NCBI GenBank assembly: GCA_014904845.1
Contig: MU119337.1
Coordinates: 62,001 to 126,000 of the forward strand
Source: Acephala macrosclerotiorum
Taxonomy: Eukaryota; Ascomycota; Leotiomycetes; Helotiales; Mollisiaceae
DNA: 64,000 nucleotides
Direction of reading: 5' to 3'
Shown here: piece after piece, positions 34,644-47,043 of the stretch
Layout: each line of letters starts with the position of its first letter
Numbering within the stretch: position 1 is the first letter of the stretch
Position numbers and translations under genes: made by a program
The notes under the pieces: model-generated
Seen by the model: only the letters and a program-made list of their open reading frames with translations
What the model was told of the DNA's origin: nothing
Database searches by the model: none

Positions 34644-37600
34644 TTAGTCCCCGGGATGCAGCACGTTGGTGCGGAACCCCTTGGCGAGGGCCTCTAGGGG
34701 TGTAAGGACGAGGCGCTCGAAATTCCTATCTACAGCTAGCCTCTCAGCGGTGGTATCGCTTCCGGGTCCGCTGTTACCACCACCACTACTACTAGAGCTC
34801 ACATCACTACGCAATACCGCATCGTCAAGGCAGGCACCGACGGCTGCCGCATACACATCGCCCATGGAGGCCGCGAGGGCCGGCACACGGCGGCGGCGGA
34901 GGTGCTCGGCCTTCTGGAGCCTATCAAGATCCTCCTTCCCGCGGTAGAGCAGTTCACCTAGCGATTGCCAACTGCCGATCTCGAGCAGGATGAGACCTAA
35001 GCTGTAATAGTCATATGCTGTCCGATAGGGCGTGCGGCGGTTGTCAGTCCCGTAGTAGCCTGGGTGGTGATAGCTTTGCAGCGTCCTCGTTGCCTTGTCG
35101 CCCACCTCCGTACTGGTCTTGTTCGAGTATTGGCCCTCCTCGTTGGGTCGTGCGTGCGAGAAGCCGATCAAGAAGGGGGATGCCAGTGACAGACGCGAGA
35201 ACGATGTGTATCCAGCTTGCGGCTCTTTGGGCTTGCCTATCTTGCCTTCTTTACGTTCTTCTCGGAAGAAGATGACATTGTACGACGAAATGTTCTTGTG
35301 CAGCCAACCTACCTGGTGGAAGGCGTAAACGGCGGCGGCCAGGTCGTGGGCGAGGCGGTACCGCTCATTGAGAGTGATAATGAGATCGTCGCGGGAGGAA
35401 ACGAGAGCGGGATGGTCTTTGATCAGCCTCGAAAGCTGTACCACCTCCACCTTCGCGCTTCGGGGCGGGTCTGGGAAATCGTACACGAGGCCGAAAAAAG
35501 AGTGTTTAGTTTCATGATAGAATCCGCGGCATCTGAGGGCGCGGAAGTCCACAGTGGGACGGTTTTGCACGCCTAGCAGATGCACCATGCGGTCGAAGAG
35601 CGTGCGCGCCACTGTCTCGTCGGCCACGTTCCCGCTGTACTTCATCTCCTCGACGACGACGTGGCTGCCTTCTATGCCCTCGACCTTGCCCTTGGCCACC
35701 CTGAACGTCGGTACATCGCCGTTCTCCAACATCAGTGGCAGCAGGTCCACCGCTCCGGGCCACGTTAACTTCGGGATCGAGCTATTGACGGCCTCATTCA
35801 TGAGTTTCGTCATATTGGCAATCGCGACGCGCCTGATATAGCTCTGGCTTGGCGCATGAGGGCCCAGAGCCTCCATTCCCCGCAGCTCGTTGGTCTGAAG
35901 CTCTTCTGCCTCCCCAATGCGCACGACCTGAAATTCAACATGTCTATGTATACTCTGCTGCACTGCCGGCTCGACCGATGCAAGAAGGCGTTCGTTTGAG
36001 TGCCGCAGCCGCGTGAAGAGTGGTCGATCATTCTTCTTGACATCCGAGAGCAGTCTGAGCTCATCAGCGATATCGTCCAAAACCCCTCGAAGGCCGCTGA
36101 AGGACTCTTCAGTTCGAAGCATCCACGGCTCAGCCTTCGTTATTGGGCCGATCTGACCAAGCCACTCCGAGAGGATATGCCTCTCTACGGAGAATTCAAG
36201 TACATCACTATGACGCGAAGCACTGAATGCGTTTTGGGTTGGCTCCGCAATTTTCAGCAGCGTGATACATCGCAGTCGACGAAGAACTTGGCGTATTTCT
36301 GGTCGATCCGAAGGGTCAATGGTCAGCATGTCCTGGATTAGCTCGACCAAGTCCTCCTCCGCACGACTTCCCTTCTTTAAAGCCCTTGCCTTATTTTCTT
36401 TGAGCCAAGTCACCACACCAGGATTTTCCCTTCCACGCCCTCCATGGAAGCCATAAACCGTTTGTGAGCCCCAATTCAAGGTAGGAAAGGTATACTTTCG
36501 CTCCTCCTCAAAGTTTTTCACGCCCGTGTGACCGTGCTTCATGTATTCGAGAATGACAGCAAGGATGCAGCCGAGGGACCAGATATCACTTGGAGTCCCA
36601 ATCGGATATTGCTCCAAGTTCACCCAGTCCCAGCCCTCAGGGGCGGCGAAGTCGATATCCCTGTTACGGAACATTGGTTCGGGATCCTTCTTGAGTGTGG
36701 AAAGACCGAAGTCCGCAAGGATGAACTTGTGTTCGTGAACCAAGACATTTCCCGGCTTCAAGTCGTGGTGACATCCAATCATCTCCAGATTCAGCTCGTC
36801 GTTGGTGTAGTAATGAAGTTTTTCAAGCGCCGAGGCGAGTCCGCATGCAGCTTCAAAGAAGATACGCTCCCTGACTTTGGGGTCCAGGCTTTGGGCCGTA
36901 CTTCTAGGATCCTCCAGGAATGACGGTGGTGGGGGATGCTCAAGAAACGTATGAAGGTCTCCGAGGTTTGCAACAGGAAATACAAAGTTGTGCATTCCTC
37001 CAGAGGTGTAAGAGCCAGAGAGTTCTAGGATATTTGGATGAGACATCAGATTCAAGAGTCTCAGACACCTCAGCTCATCTTTGTATGTTTCTGAGCTCCT
37101 TGATTTTAATTCTTTCCTGATCAACCTTCGTGTCTACGAAAAGTTTCATGTTAGTCTTAGGCTCCACACGTCACCTGCAGCATTGAATATGAGGCATGAT
37201 TACCTTATGGGCGTTGATGCCATCAAACTTCGGCAAGGGTAGCTTTTCTTCAAAGACATCCCCGAAATGTCCTCCACCACTCGGGTTGTTGGCAGTCTGG
37301 GGAGCCAAGAAGGGAAGCGGTCTGCTATCGAAAAGCATTCTGTGTGGTGGTGGTTGTGGAAAGTCGGGGCTGAGAAAGATCCACTGCGTCTTCTCAAACT
37401 CTTCCGCCCATCCCTGGATGGGGGCAATCTGTACCTTGAGATCTCTGACCTCATCGTTATCGCTTGTGGTTGTCAATTCTTGATTTTTCACGAGATTCTT
37501 CCACCTTTCAAAGAGACTTGGGTCTGCAAGCACCTCTAGCACGGCTTCTTCGCTGATTGGGAGACGTCCATCCGTGCTATCACGCTGGACAAAATTGAAT

Positions 37601-37854
37601 ATCAACTGCGGCTTTTTCATGAGAATAAGGATTCCAAACACCCGCAGAGAGTTGTATTGGACTGCAGAAACAACTAATGACCTATCCTCATCTTCGATGG
37701 TGGTTTCGTCCAAAACTTTGCGAATCCTGTCTTCTTGCACAAGGTCCACCAGCCAGTTGTAGGGAACGAACTCTTTGTTGTCTCGGTTTCGTAGCACTCT
37801 TTTCCGAATATCTCCTTCCAAAAGACCAAGTTGTTCAAAATCCATGGTTGACAT
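34644..37854 (-). CDS. two-domain protein: active-type kinase plus pseudokinase
   Basis: Exons 37854-37204 and 37133-34644 join in phase across a 70-bp intron (GTAATC ... GACTAAC ... TAG) to 1046 residues. An N-terminal helical domain (about 1-190) leads to a kinase with loop GGGHFGDVF, CHHDLKPGNVLV, ILADFGLST and AAPEGW, all catalytic residues present. After a linker a second kinase fold begins near residue 560 (VVVEEMKYSG). There the catalytic loop is WLHKNISSYNVIFF (Asn for Asp), and LIGFSHARP replaces DFG, so it should be inactive. This second half resembles the C-terminal half of the HeLo-like pseudogene at 3486-5932 (LLEIG, YHHPGYYG/YRHPDRQG). A Ser/Gly-rich loop lies near the C-terminus. 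Single clean frame, probably functional. Confidence 0.85.
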
Positions 37855-39280
37855 TGAGATTTAACGTGGATTCTTAGACGTGAGAGAAATACTAGAACCT
37901 GACCTCCGGCATAAGGGAACCAGACACAACACATATCATCTGCCGGTCGATGTGCAGCTGGCGACAATCAAATTACCACGAGCCGATGTTGCTGGCGGAT
38001 CTACTTTCTCCGCAACAACGAGGTTCCCCTTACTTCGTGGCAAACTTCATCACACTCTCTTTCTCCTCCTACATCAATGTTAGCTGAAGACTTCTGCTGT
38101 GAACAGAGGCGAAATTATTAGGCATGGAGGGAATTAGACACACCTCTGACAGCTTTCGGATTGAAGTGACTATGCAGACTCCACGCTTCAACTGCTATCA
38201 GATGAGCTGGCTGCTTCTTTTGGGTGGTTGCAATAACAGAAGCCGCCACCCCCAATCATATTGGTGCAGTACTAACCTCAGTGTGATATTCATCTTTCTT
38301 GAAAATCTCACCAAGCCTCTTGAGTAGCTTAATCACGTCGTAGTAGTTGATGTCGTAAGTTTCTTTTTTCATTTCGTCCATTTCGTCCACTGAGAAGTAA
38401 GACAACGTGTAGAAGTGCCGAGAATTATTGCGATGGGCTGGCGGCAAAGTCAAAAGCTGAGGTCTGAAGGGTGTGGGTGCACTCGGGAATGTGGTTATGT
38501 ATGACGATGCTCCTGCTTGATATTCCTCTGCCTCGCCGGGACAGATGGATCTCTGTCCGTGATTTGCTAGACAATCGTGCCATCGGAACGTTGACTCCAT
38601 AGACCCTACTTACCGACACTGTCCCGTTGGTCCACCGGGGTGTGGTGCGACGGTCACTGCAGCACGGAGTCTTCAGGTGAAAGCCCCCATATGACGAACA
38701 CCGACGTGTTGGGGGGTGATTGGTTGTTGCCCTGCCAGCCACAAAAGCTGGTCACAACCTGTACAGTACTATCTGTCAGCTGCAACGGGAGGCGTCCATT
38801 CTTCGTATTGGGCTGGAGAACCAGCACCGAGGTGTGATCAAGCCCACTCAATCATCTCAAAGGGCCGCACAAACTAGCCGCCGACTTCAAATGAAAGTTT
38901 TCTCCATTTTCTGGACTCTGATGGATCTTTTCAGTGATGGAGACTGCCTGGTGTTGTGATTCTAGGTTGCTAGCGGAAAGGCTTGTCCAAGAAGCAGGCC
39001 GGCTCTTCTCAAGTGAAGTGGACGAGGTAGAGGAATGGCAGGTTTCTTGTGGCTCTGAAGGCGAGAATGGCGAGTCAGCCTCGATAGTCATTATCTCTTG
39101 CGACACTAGCTGACGGAGAGAACAGTGGTTCAAAGGGCCATTATCAGAGGGCCAGACTTGACAATCCTCATGAGCCCTCATCCTCACCGGCGTGACATTT
39201 TCTAGTATGTGCCTGGAGTAGCTGGGGAATTTTCGTCCATCTAAATAAAGCCCAGTATAATCCATCAGAGTCATGGACGA
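37855..39280 (-). other. unresolved region with possible minus-strand gene
   Basis: Two minus-strand frames have protein-like content: 38852-39274 (140 codons, starts MDYTGLYLDGRKFPSYSRHI after a few residues) and 38256-38600 (114 codons, ends KRLGEIFKKDEYHTEVSTAP). A third at 38654-38851 (QLTDSTVQVVTSFCGWQ) lies between. They could be exons of one gene whose splice sites I cannot fix. No family is recognised. Confidence 0.25.
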
Positions 39281-39292
39281 GACCGATTACGA

Positions 39293-40709
39293 GTGAAGCA
39301 TGACACCTTCATGAAAATTTTGTCTGGGCTTTGTATATATCCGTACTTCACCGAAGCAGTGGTCGAATTTGGCTTCCGCACGAAAGCCAACGATGATCTC
39401 TGTAATCACTTCCATTGGCGGGGCTCGGGCGAGCAAAGCGAGATTGGTAAGCATTTAAATGCCTTAATGAGATTATTATAATCATATGTTGTTCATCCAG
39501 CCGAAATGTCTTATATTATTCGCTTCTTCGAACGGAACACCTGGGGCGAAGGAAACCCTTGGTCGCTGAGACAGACAGCCATATACCATAGACTGCATAT
39601 TCAATCTGCGGACGGCTCCTGGATTGTTGTCAAACCTTCTCCTATTTTCCAACGTCTTCTGAAAGAGAAATTGGAAGCCTTGTATTCTAAAGGCAACCCA
39701 GCTAGCTATCGACATATTACTATTCACGTTCTGGCGCTTTATTTCACTCTGGGAAACTGGCGAGAATTCCTCGCGGATCACACGTCGAAACTATCACAAA
39801 TTGTATGCTTGGGATATTCTCTAATACCCTCAGCTATAACTTCATACATGTGCTGACCAATTCCTTGGTGCAGGAAGACAAGGCAATCTTCTCACACGCT
39901 GACCAAGATTACAAAAATGACTACAGAGTTGTGTTTGAAGACAGGCAAGAAGTTCAGGAATTGCGTCAGACCTTAATCCAGGCTTCCACCTTAGCGAAGA
40001 CGTCCATCGATCTCAGCACCCGGATTGCGTTATTCTGGGGTAGACTACGGACCGGACAGCCGAATGATATACAAGAGACAATCGACCAAGAGCTTGAGGA
40101 CTACCAGGCAGAAATGCGGTACAATGAAAGATGTGTAAAAAACCTTCTCACACGATCTTCAGAGGCAGCTTCCATGGTTTGACCTCAATCTCGGGTAGCA
40201 GCTCCTTCACGCTGACGAACAACAGCTCGTAAGTATCCTCGAACATCGTCTAGAAAACTCGTCTCTTCGAAGCGCAATGGCAAATGAAGCGTCGCTGTCG
40301 GCAAGCAAGGAGACTTTACAAGCAAGCCAGACTTCATTAGCTACATTAAAGAATATCGCAGTCCAAGGGAGGTTGGAGCAGAGTATTGAACAGGAATCAA
40401 GCTCGAACGTCCGGGCGCTGACCGTAGTAGCTACGCTCTACTTGCCGGCTACTCTATTAGTGGTATTTTCGATTGCATCCTCCTTATTAGTCTTCAAATA
40501 ACTAAATCAAAAGATAGGGAATACTCAGCTCAAATCTTGTGCATGTTTCAGCTGGAAAATTGGTCGTCTCGGCCGAGTTTTGGAAGTATATAGTGGTTCT
40601 GCTTGCCATGGTTATTGTTACTATTGGACTAGTTATTATAATCCAGAAACTATCGGAATGGAATTACAAACGGAAGTTGGAAGGTTTGGCTTTTATTAAT
40701 ACGATTTAA
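39293..40709 (+). CDS. CorA-like Mg2+ transporter domain protein, fungal type
   Basis: Exons 39293-39446, 39501-39802, 39874-40176 and from 40226 join in phase. A last exon at 40552-40709 has an unresolved link. The N-part reads FMKILSGLCIYPYFTEAVVE and IIRFFERNTWGEGNPWSLRQTAIYH, the standard entry of these fungal proteins, followed by WIVVKPSPIFQRLL and LENWREFL-like text. A long helix (about FEDRQEVQELRQTLIQASTL) and VRALTVVATLYLPATLLVVF (the first membrane segment) follow. A second membrane helix is FWKYIVVLLAMVIVTIGLVI. True CorA channels need a GMN motif; I see none, as in most members of this fungal branch, so ion transport is doubtful. These proteins often sit near HET genes. An upstream exon with the true ATG is likely missing from the model. 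Confidence 0.7.
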
Positions 40710-41263
40710 TTAAAACGTTTTAAAAAATAAAAAATAAAAAAACTTAAAAATTATTATTATTATTATTACTCAAAAAACGAAAAAGCAAAATTATATAATG
40801 AGGTGCTTAGAGTACTTAGGGGCCTGCTTAGGGGCCTGTTTAAGGCGCTCGGAGCGCTGCTCAGGACGCTCAGGCAGCTAGGTGAGCTGGCTGAGCCGAG
40901 GGTAATATTAGCGCATGAGCAGCAAGCTTACTAACCTAATGCGAAGCATAAGATTGGACTTGGTTGATAATAGCTCGCTCTATTCGTCAACCAAAACAGC
41001 CAATACGACCATTTCCTGGCCGTCACAAGGTGCCTTCCAGCTACATTGGCATCATCAGAGTCTGTATCAAATCCGAAAAGCACGGGCTCCGCCTCAACAT
41101 CGTTCCGGAAGGGATGGCCTATTTCAACACCGCCAGTGCCGGTAAGGTGTTCGGCATTGCAAGCGAGCCTCTGAAGCAACGCCGGTCGCATAGCTCATCC
41201 CCCTCAACTCCATTCCATTTCTACTGCCCGCGGTAATGATAACCATCGACTGACGATTGAATC
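40710..41263. other. intergenic, with AT-rich patch and an ORF fragment
   Basis: 40700-40800 is A/T-rich with a short (ATT)n run. 40964-41236 carries an open frame (IVPEGMAYFNTASAGKVFGI) whose DNA at 41100-41160 resembles 44093-44153. No gene can be named. Confidence 0.35.
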
Positions 41264-43297
41264 ATGATCAACCAAGATGATGGCCACCAAGATGCCTGGG
41301 TATCGTTCTATTCATCCTCGTTTGCGTCGCGGCTGCCTTATGTCTATTCCGCGCTGAATGAAGAGGCGCAGGAAATACGGCTTCTTACCATCCTTCCAAA
41401 TGCATTCGCATCCGAAGTACAGGTGACACTACAGACGCATGTCTTTGCAAAAAACGCCCCTCTGCAATACGAGGCATTGTCATATGCATGGGGCTCACCA
41501 AAAGACCCTGCCGATATCATTGTCGGAAGTCCATACTCGCACGGAACAATCAGTGTGACGCAGAATCTGGCAGAGGCTCTGCGGTACCTACGATATGAAG
41601 ATAAAATTCGAACGCTGTGGATCGATGCTATCTGTGTTAACCAATTGGACATGGCTGAGAGAACCAGTCAAGTCAAGAGAATGGCAGACATTTATTCAGC
41701 AGCTTCACGAGTGGTTGTCTGGCTCGGCCCCGAGTCTGATGATTCTACTATGGCCATGAACTGTTGTCAATTGATCTCATCCAATATCACAGTCGATTGG
41801 GTTCGGCAAACCATGTCTCCTGCATCTACTGACACTCACTGGGCCAACAAAGAAGCGCCCTTACCATTCAGTGGAACGGAGCTCGCTGCGATTAGTCGTC
41901 TGCTGGATCGGGATTGGTTCAAGCGTCTCTGGATCTGGCAGGAAGTTAACCTTGCTCCAGAGGTCATTGTCCTGTGCGGTACCGACATTTTGAGCTGGGT
42001 GGCCATTCAAGATGCGGTGTTTAGCATCTACGTGAAATCATGGGCCCAGTATTACAACATTAAGTGGTCGCATCGGCGTCTACTCCACAGTTTATGCAAA
42101 GGGCCTAAGGGCCTCAGCTTGAATCACCTGATTGAGAACACAAAACATAGCCTTTGTTCCGACCCGAGGGACAGAATATTTGCTCTCTTCTCCTTTCTCT
42201 CCGCATACGATCGACTCTTGATAATAGAACCAGATTATTCCAAGCCTCCCGCTCAGATTTTTGAGCAGTTCACAAGACATTATATCCAAGGTCGAAAACA
42301 CTTGAAGATTTTGTCTACCATTGAAACCCGAGGCGAACATTCTGGATTGCCATCCTGGATTCCTAACTGGTCGATTCCGCGGATTACGACGCCTTTCACG
42401 CGTACGAAGTTCGGTGGTCTTTCTAAGGCATCAGCAAAATTCAGAGCAGATGCATGTTTAGAAGTGCTCGGACGCACGATCGGAACCATCGAGATAACAG
42501 AGCCGTTCAGACTTCCAAACCCTGGCTCACGAGAGAGTACTTGCCGCAACGTATCCTTAGAACTACAAAGAATTACCACCGTATTAAACCTGGACGGCTT
42601 ACTCGATGACGACAGCCAAAGCTTGGCTAGATTATGTCGAGTTCTGTGCGCGAACTCGGTTCTGGAAGTCATATCGTCTGCCACTTCAGACTACCACCTC
42701 GGATTTCAAGACGCTACGAACTCTTTACGAGAAGCTTTAAGGTTTACCGCTGAGGACCTTGGCAGCGATGCAACGACCAGCATGAAACAATTCATCAACT
42801 CAGTGCTGGTCAACTGTTACGGCCGGAGTCTTTACAGATGCCTTGACGGTACTATGGGCTTAGCACCAAATTTTGTCAAGTTAGGAGACAAAGTTGCAGT
42901 CTGGCTTGGTTGTGATACTGCTATGGTTCTTCGGCCTTTCAGAGAAAATCAGTATCGATTGCTAGGAGAGGCAGTATATGATGGAGCGATGGATGGTTCG
43001 GCATTTCTCGGGCCATTACCGGAGCGATTCCAACTTGTGCTGATAACGGTTGAACAGTATGATAAAGATAATAGCGTATGGGCTTGGAGGTTTCTTCACA
43101 GAGAAACAGGTATCGTGTCAGCTGAAGACCCAAGACTCGTAGACATAGAACTGCCCTTGAGATGGAGAAGAAATAGCTACACAGAGGGTGAATTTCTCAA
43201 TGATGAGACTGGGGAGAGAACGATGTATGACCCAAGGCTTACAGCAGAGTTCTTGAAGAGCAGAGGTGTGGCTCTAGAGGTCTTCGAGATAGTTTAA
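41264..43297 (+). CDS. heterokaryon incompatibility (HET) domain protein
   Basis: Single exon, 677 residues, ATG at 41264. It has the HET signature in order: LQYEALSYAWGSPKDPADI (about residue 66), LAEALRYLRYED, TLWIDAICVNQLDMAERTSQV (about 118), MADIYSAASRVVVWLGPESD and WFKRLWIWQEVNLA with SLCSDPRDRIFALFSFLS further on. The C-terminal half ends with the usual GDKVAVWLGCDTAMVLRP and RLLGEAVYDGAMDG. HET proteins trigger cell death after fusion of genetically different hyphae, by TIR-related NADase-like or partner-dependent mechanisms in studied cases. No frameshift or stop is seen, in contrast to the HET pseudogene at 47770. Confidence 0.92.
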   Translation: MINQDDGHQDAWVSFYSSSFASRLPYVYSALNEEAQEIRLLTILPNAFASEVQVTLQTHVFAKNAPLQYEALSYAWGSPKDPADIIVGSPYSHGTISVTQNLAEALRYLRYEDKIRTLWIDAICVNQLDMAERTSQVKRMADIYSAASRVVVWLGPESDDSTMAMNCCQLISSNITVDWVRQTMSPASTDTHWANKEAPLPFSGTELAAISRLLDRDWFKRLWIWQEVNLAPEVIVLCGTDILSWVAIQDAVFSIYVKSWAQYYNIKWSHRRLLHSLCKGPKGLSLNHLIENTKHSLCSDPRDRIFALFSFLSAYDRLLIIEPDYSKPPAQIFEQFTRHYIQGRKHLKILSTIETRGEHSGLPSWIPNWSIPRITTPFTRTKFGGLSKASAKFRADACLEVLGRTIGTIEITEPFRLPNPGSRESTCRNVSLELQRITTVLNLDGLLDDDSQSLARLCRVLCANSVLEVISSATSDYHLGFQDATNSLREALRFTAEDLGSDATTSMKQFINSVLVNCYGRSLYRCLDGTMGLAPNFVKLGDKVAVWLGCDTAMVLRPFRENQYRLLGEAVYDGAMDGSAFLGPLPERFQLVLITVEQYDKDNSVWAWRFLHRETGIVSAEDPRLVDIELPLRWRRNSYTEGEFLNDETGERTMYDPRLTAEFLKSRGVALEVFEIV

Positions 43298-45054
43298 GCG
43301 ACCTATCCACAGTTGTAATTTTACAACTATGGAAATTACATCGAGCTACTCCAGTTCTGTTTGTAACCTTTACCTAATCCCGATTACCAAATAGAATCTC
43401 AAATAGGCAAAGCCGAGTAAGGGCATAAGGGGTATATTGAATCTATGAAATCTAAAAATAAAAATAAAAAATAAAAAAACTAGTTAAAATTTTAAAAATA
43501 TATAAAATATATTTTATTAAATTTTTTTTTTAGTCTTTATATTAAAAGGATTAACGTTTTAAATTAAATAAATATAAAACTAGGGTTATTCCCCATAATA
43601 AGCTATTCAGATTTTGATAACCATTTATAATACCAATGTACTTCAGCCATCAGGCCCTTTTCGCAGATGCAATGTCCTAAACTCCTGTGGAACAATTTAT
43701 TTTGGTCTGTATCAAATCGCAAGTCGATGAACACTTCCGTAACATCTACAGTTGATTCATCTATCGCTGCGTCAATGAATATATGATAATTCTACTACTT
43801 GGTTTCATCGTGCCGTAGTTCACCGACTCGTCGCCATTAAGAGATCAGGTTTGATTTACGGAACACTGTCTGAGGAAGGTGCGTATCCAAACAAGCTCAC
43901 TAGTACTAGATAATGATGCATTCAAATTTGTTCACATCCTATAAGTACCATGTAATATGGAAAGACCGCGGTATCAACTTTTGGATCCTGACTCCTCAAC
44001 GGTCAACCTTTTATATCAAGTCTCCAAGAAATATCGGTCTGTGTCTCACTATCACAAACTCACAAGATGACCACATCCCCATCACGATGCTTGCCAATCC
44101 CGGAAAGGATGGCCCGTTTCAACCCCCTGGTGCTGGCAGGGTGTTCGGTACTTCAGCTCCTGGCCCTTACTCTATTCTCCACCTCAAGTTCATCGGCACT
44201 AGCAACTGCTATATCCGTGTTCCGACCATACTTAGTACTGTCTTCGAATGGACATTGGCCCCGAATCTCACATGTTCAAGAATTCGGGATTTGGCACAAT
44301 GAATTGTCAGTATTGGGCCGAAGAATTGCCGGACCATATGAAGACTGGAATTGAGGTGGTCAGCTTGAAGAGTCAAAGAGATGGCTCTTGTGGTGTTGAG
44401 GCTTCGTTCGACTTCCCGGGCCATTTTCTGAGAATAAATGCGAAGAGAGTAGCAAACTGTCAGTATTGGGGGAAGATGGACCTAAGGGTGATGATTGGGA
44501 TCTTTTCGAGGTTCTAGTGCTTGATAATGTAATGGATGGTTGATTGAGGATGCCCACTTGGAGTTACTATATTCTATGAGGGGCATGACTGACCTTTCAG
44601 CTCAGCAGTTGCCGCCGTGTGTTAGCCAGCTAGGATACGAAATGATTTGAGTCTTTGCTTGACCTCAATCAATCAAGGCGACGATGATCCCAACTTTGAG
44701 AATTCTACCTCTCTGAAACCACTTTGATACTCCTATATGAATCCCTACATTATATTTATATTCAGCCACTTCGTCTATAACAAAAGGAGAAAAGAGTTGC
44801 GTGAGCAACGCTAAGCGAAGACAACTCGCGACGCGTTCATTGGCTCTTTCCCTCGTAGCTCCCACTTTCGGCAGGCCACACACGCTACTGAAACGGAAGG
44901 CGCCGTTCAGGGGTCGGGACTCGAACCTCAAATTAGACGTTCACCCGCTAGACCCTTCTCTCCACGCAACGACAACTCTTTCATCCTCCTCCTCCAACCT
45001 CTCCTCCAACCTCTCCTCCAACAGCTCAAGACAACGCACCACGATAACCTCATT
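43298..45054. other. intergenic region with unresolved short frames
   Basis: 43440-43560 is AT-rich. At 43913-44520 short overlapping plus-strand frames look protein-like in pieces (ANPGKDGPFQPPGAGRVFG; SGFGTMNCQYWAEELPDHMK; DFPGHFLRINAKRVANCQYW) but change frame, so this may be a dead gene. 44988-45024 is a CCTCTCCTCCAA tandem repeat just before the MFS gene start. Confidence 0.35.
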
Positions 45055-46521
45055 ATGATATCAATCCGAAAACTCTTTCATGAGCTGGGGCTGCACTCCC
45101 TCTTTGCTTCTGCCTTGGACACGAAGATCATCATTCTCCAACGATTCATCAGATTCTTCGCGTTCGGAGGCTCAACCATCGTTCTGGCCCTCTATCTCCA
45201 CGAACATGACATCCCAGCCTCTCAAATTGGATTGTTCATGAGTCTCACGTTCGTTGGAGACATCATCAGCTTTGGATTGAGTCTTGTTGCCGACGGAATC
45301 GGAAGGAAGCACGTGCTAGCGATTGGGGCGTTGATGATGGCGTTTTCGGGATTTACTTTTGCGACGAGTGGAAATTTCTGGATTTTGTTGTTCGCTGGTG
45401 TGATGGGAATTATCAGTCCAAAGTAGGTACTTGGGCCCTAAGACACTTGGGTGATATGCTGACATGACTGAAGTGGGAGAGAGATTGGACCTTTCACGTC
45501 GATTGAGGAGTCTACGCTAGCTCATCTGACAGCACCAGAGATCCGAAGCGATATCTTTGCTTGGTACGTGGTCATTGGATCAGCGGGAAGTGCCGCTGGA
45601 AAATTCGTCACTGGTTGGGCTGTTCAGCAACTACAGAATGCCAGAGGTTGGACTTCGATGAGGTCCTACCAAGCCGTGTTCTTCACGTATGCCATGCTTG
45701 GAATGCTCAATTTTATGTTGGCGTGGTTCTTGAGTTCGGGAGTTGAGCTTCAGAGATCAATCACGAAACCTGCACGAGATGGTGAGATTGGAGAGGAGGA
45801 TGCATTGTTGCCAGGAGTCCAGACAGAGGAACTTGAGAAGAAGAGATCACTGTTGCCGACGATTAGCAGAGAGAGTCGCGGTATCATTTTCAGGCTATGT
45901 TGTTTATTTGCTGTCGACTCCTTGGCTTCTGGTCTTGTTCCCACGTGAGAATTCCCTCCCTTCCACAAAAATGTCGCTAATAATTTTAGTTCCTGGGTAA
46001 CATACTTCTTCTACAACAAGTTTAACCTGCCGACAGGCTCACTCGGCACTATTTTCTCGATCATGGCGATTCTATCAGCAATCTCTTCTGTCGTCGCAGC
46101 ATCATTGTCCAAGAGAATTGGGCTCATCAACACGATGGTCTTCACTCATCTACCCTCCGCCATCGCACTTGCTCTGATACCGATTCCATCCTCACTTACT
46201 GGAGCCATCACTTTCCTCATAATCAGATCGTCGCTTGCCTCAATGGATATTGCCCCCAAGGCCGCTTTTCTCTCAATGGTCGTGCAACCTGAAGAGAGAA
46301 CTGCTGTCATGGGATTCATTTCTGTAGTCAGGACCTTCAGCCAGAGCTGCGGACCATTCATCACGGGGTTGCTAGCTCAATCCGGACACTTTTGGGTCAC
46401 ATTTATTGTTGCAGGTTCATTGAAGGCTGCATATGATTTGGGACTTCTGGCAGCCTTCAGCCGTCACAAAGTGCAGGACAGAAACACACCAGAAGCCAGC
46501 TCTGACGAACTTGAGGCTTGA
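45055..46521 (+). CDS. major facilitator superfamily transporter
   Basis: Exons 45055-45422, 45474-45944 and 45990-46521 join in phase to 456 residues. Introns: GTAGGT...AAG and GTGAGA...CTAATAATTTTAG. The protein is a string of hydrophobic helices with the MFS loop-2 motif SLVADGIGRKHVLAIGALMM (positions about 80-100), GPFTSIEESTLAHLTAPEIR and VVIGSAGSAAGKFVTGWAV, then a hydrophilic centre loop (SITKPARDGEIGEEDALLPG) between the two six-helix halves. The second half ends with FISVVRTFSQSCGPFITGLLA. It would be an integral plasma- or vacuole-membrane transporter; the substrate is unknown. No neighbour hints at a pathway. Confidence 0.85.
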
Positions 46522-47043
46522 AAGTTGAAATGGACCCAGCTTAAGATCAGCACAGGAGGTGCTGGCATTGCTCCTGGCTGATTGGTCGTCGCTTATTATC
46601 ACGACATTAGTGCTGGTCACGCGTGCAGACCCTGAAGCAAGTCACAATAACAACCACCACTCTTGAGCACGTATCCGCCAATGGCAGGAAGTCCCCACAA
46701 ATTGAGATACCTTAGCTTCTTAACTAAACTGTTCTTTTGCTGAAACATTATCGCCGATCCTATTTGTGAGTCCTGTCCCGTTTCTTCCACTGAATATCTC
46801 TAACCGAAACTAGTTCAACCCGCATGTCAACATGCACGACGCGACGACGTGGCACCACGCTACTTCCTTCCGGCGTGGCACATGTCAACAGTCTTCACCA
46901 GTACAAGTATCAAGAACGATCCATCACAACCCATCAAGAGCTTTGCTCCCAACCCCACTCCTCCGCCACCCGTTCTCGTCAAACAGAAAGCCTGCTCCGC
47001 AGCTTGGTTACATCCTCCTCCCTCCTACCTACCACAAGACATC
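46522..47043. other. intergenic region
   Basis: 520 bp upstream of a small gene, pyrimidine-rich near 46930-47040 (a common feature of fungal promoters). No other feature is seen. Confidence 0.35.

Noticed and set aside
35512..36923. Plus- and minus-strand frames inside the kinase-pseudokinase gene
   Set aside because: Shadow frames of a continuous 826-codon minus-strand reading with clear kinase motifs.
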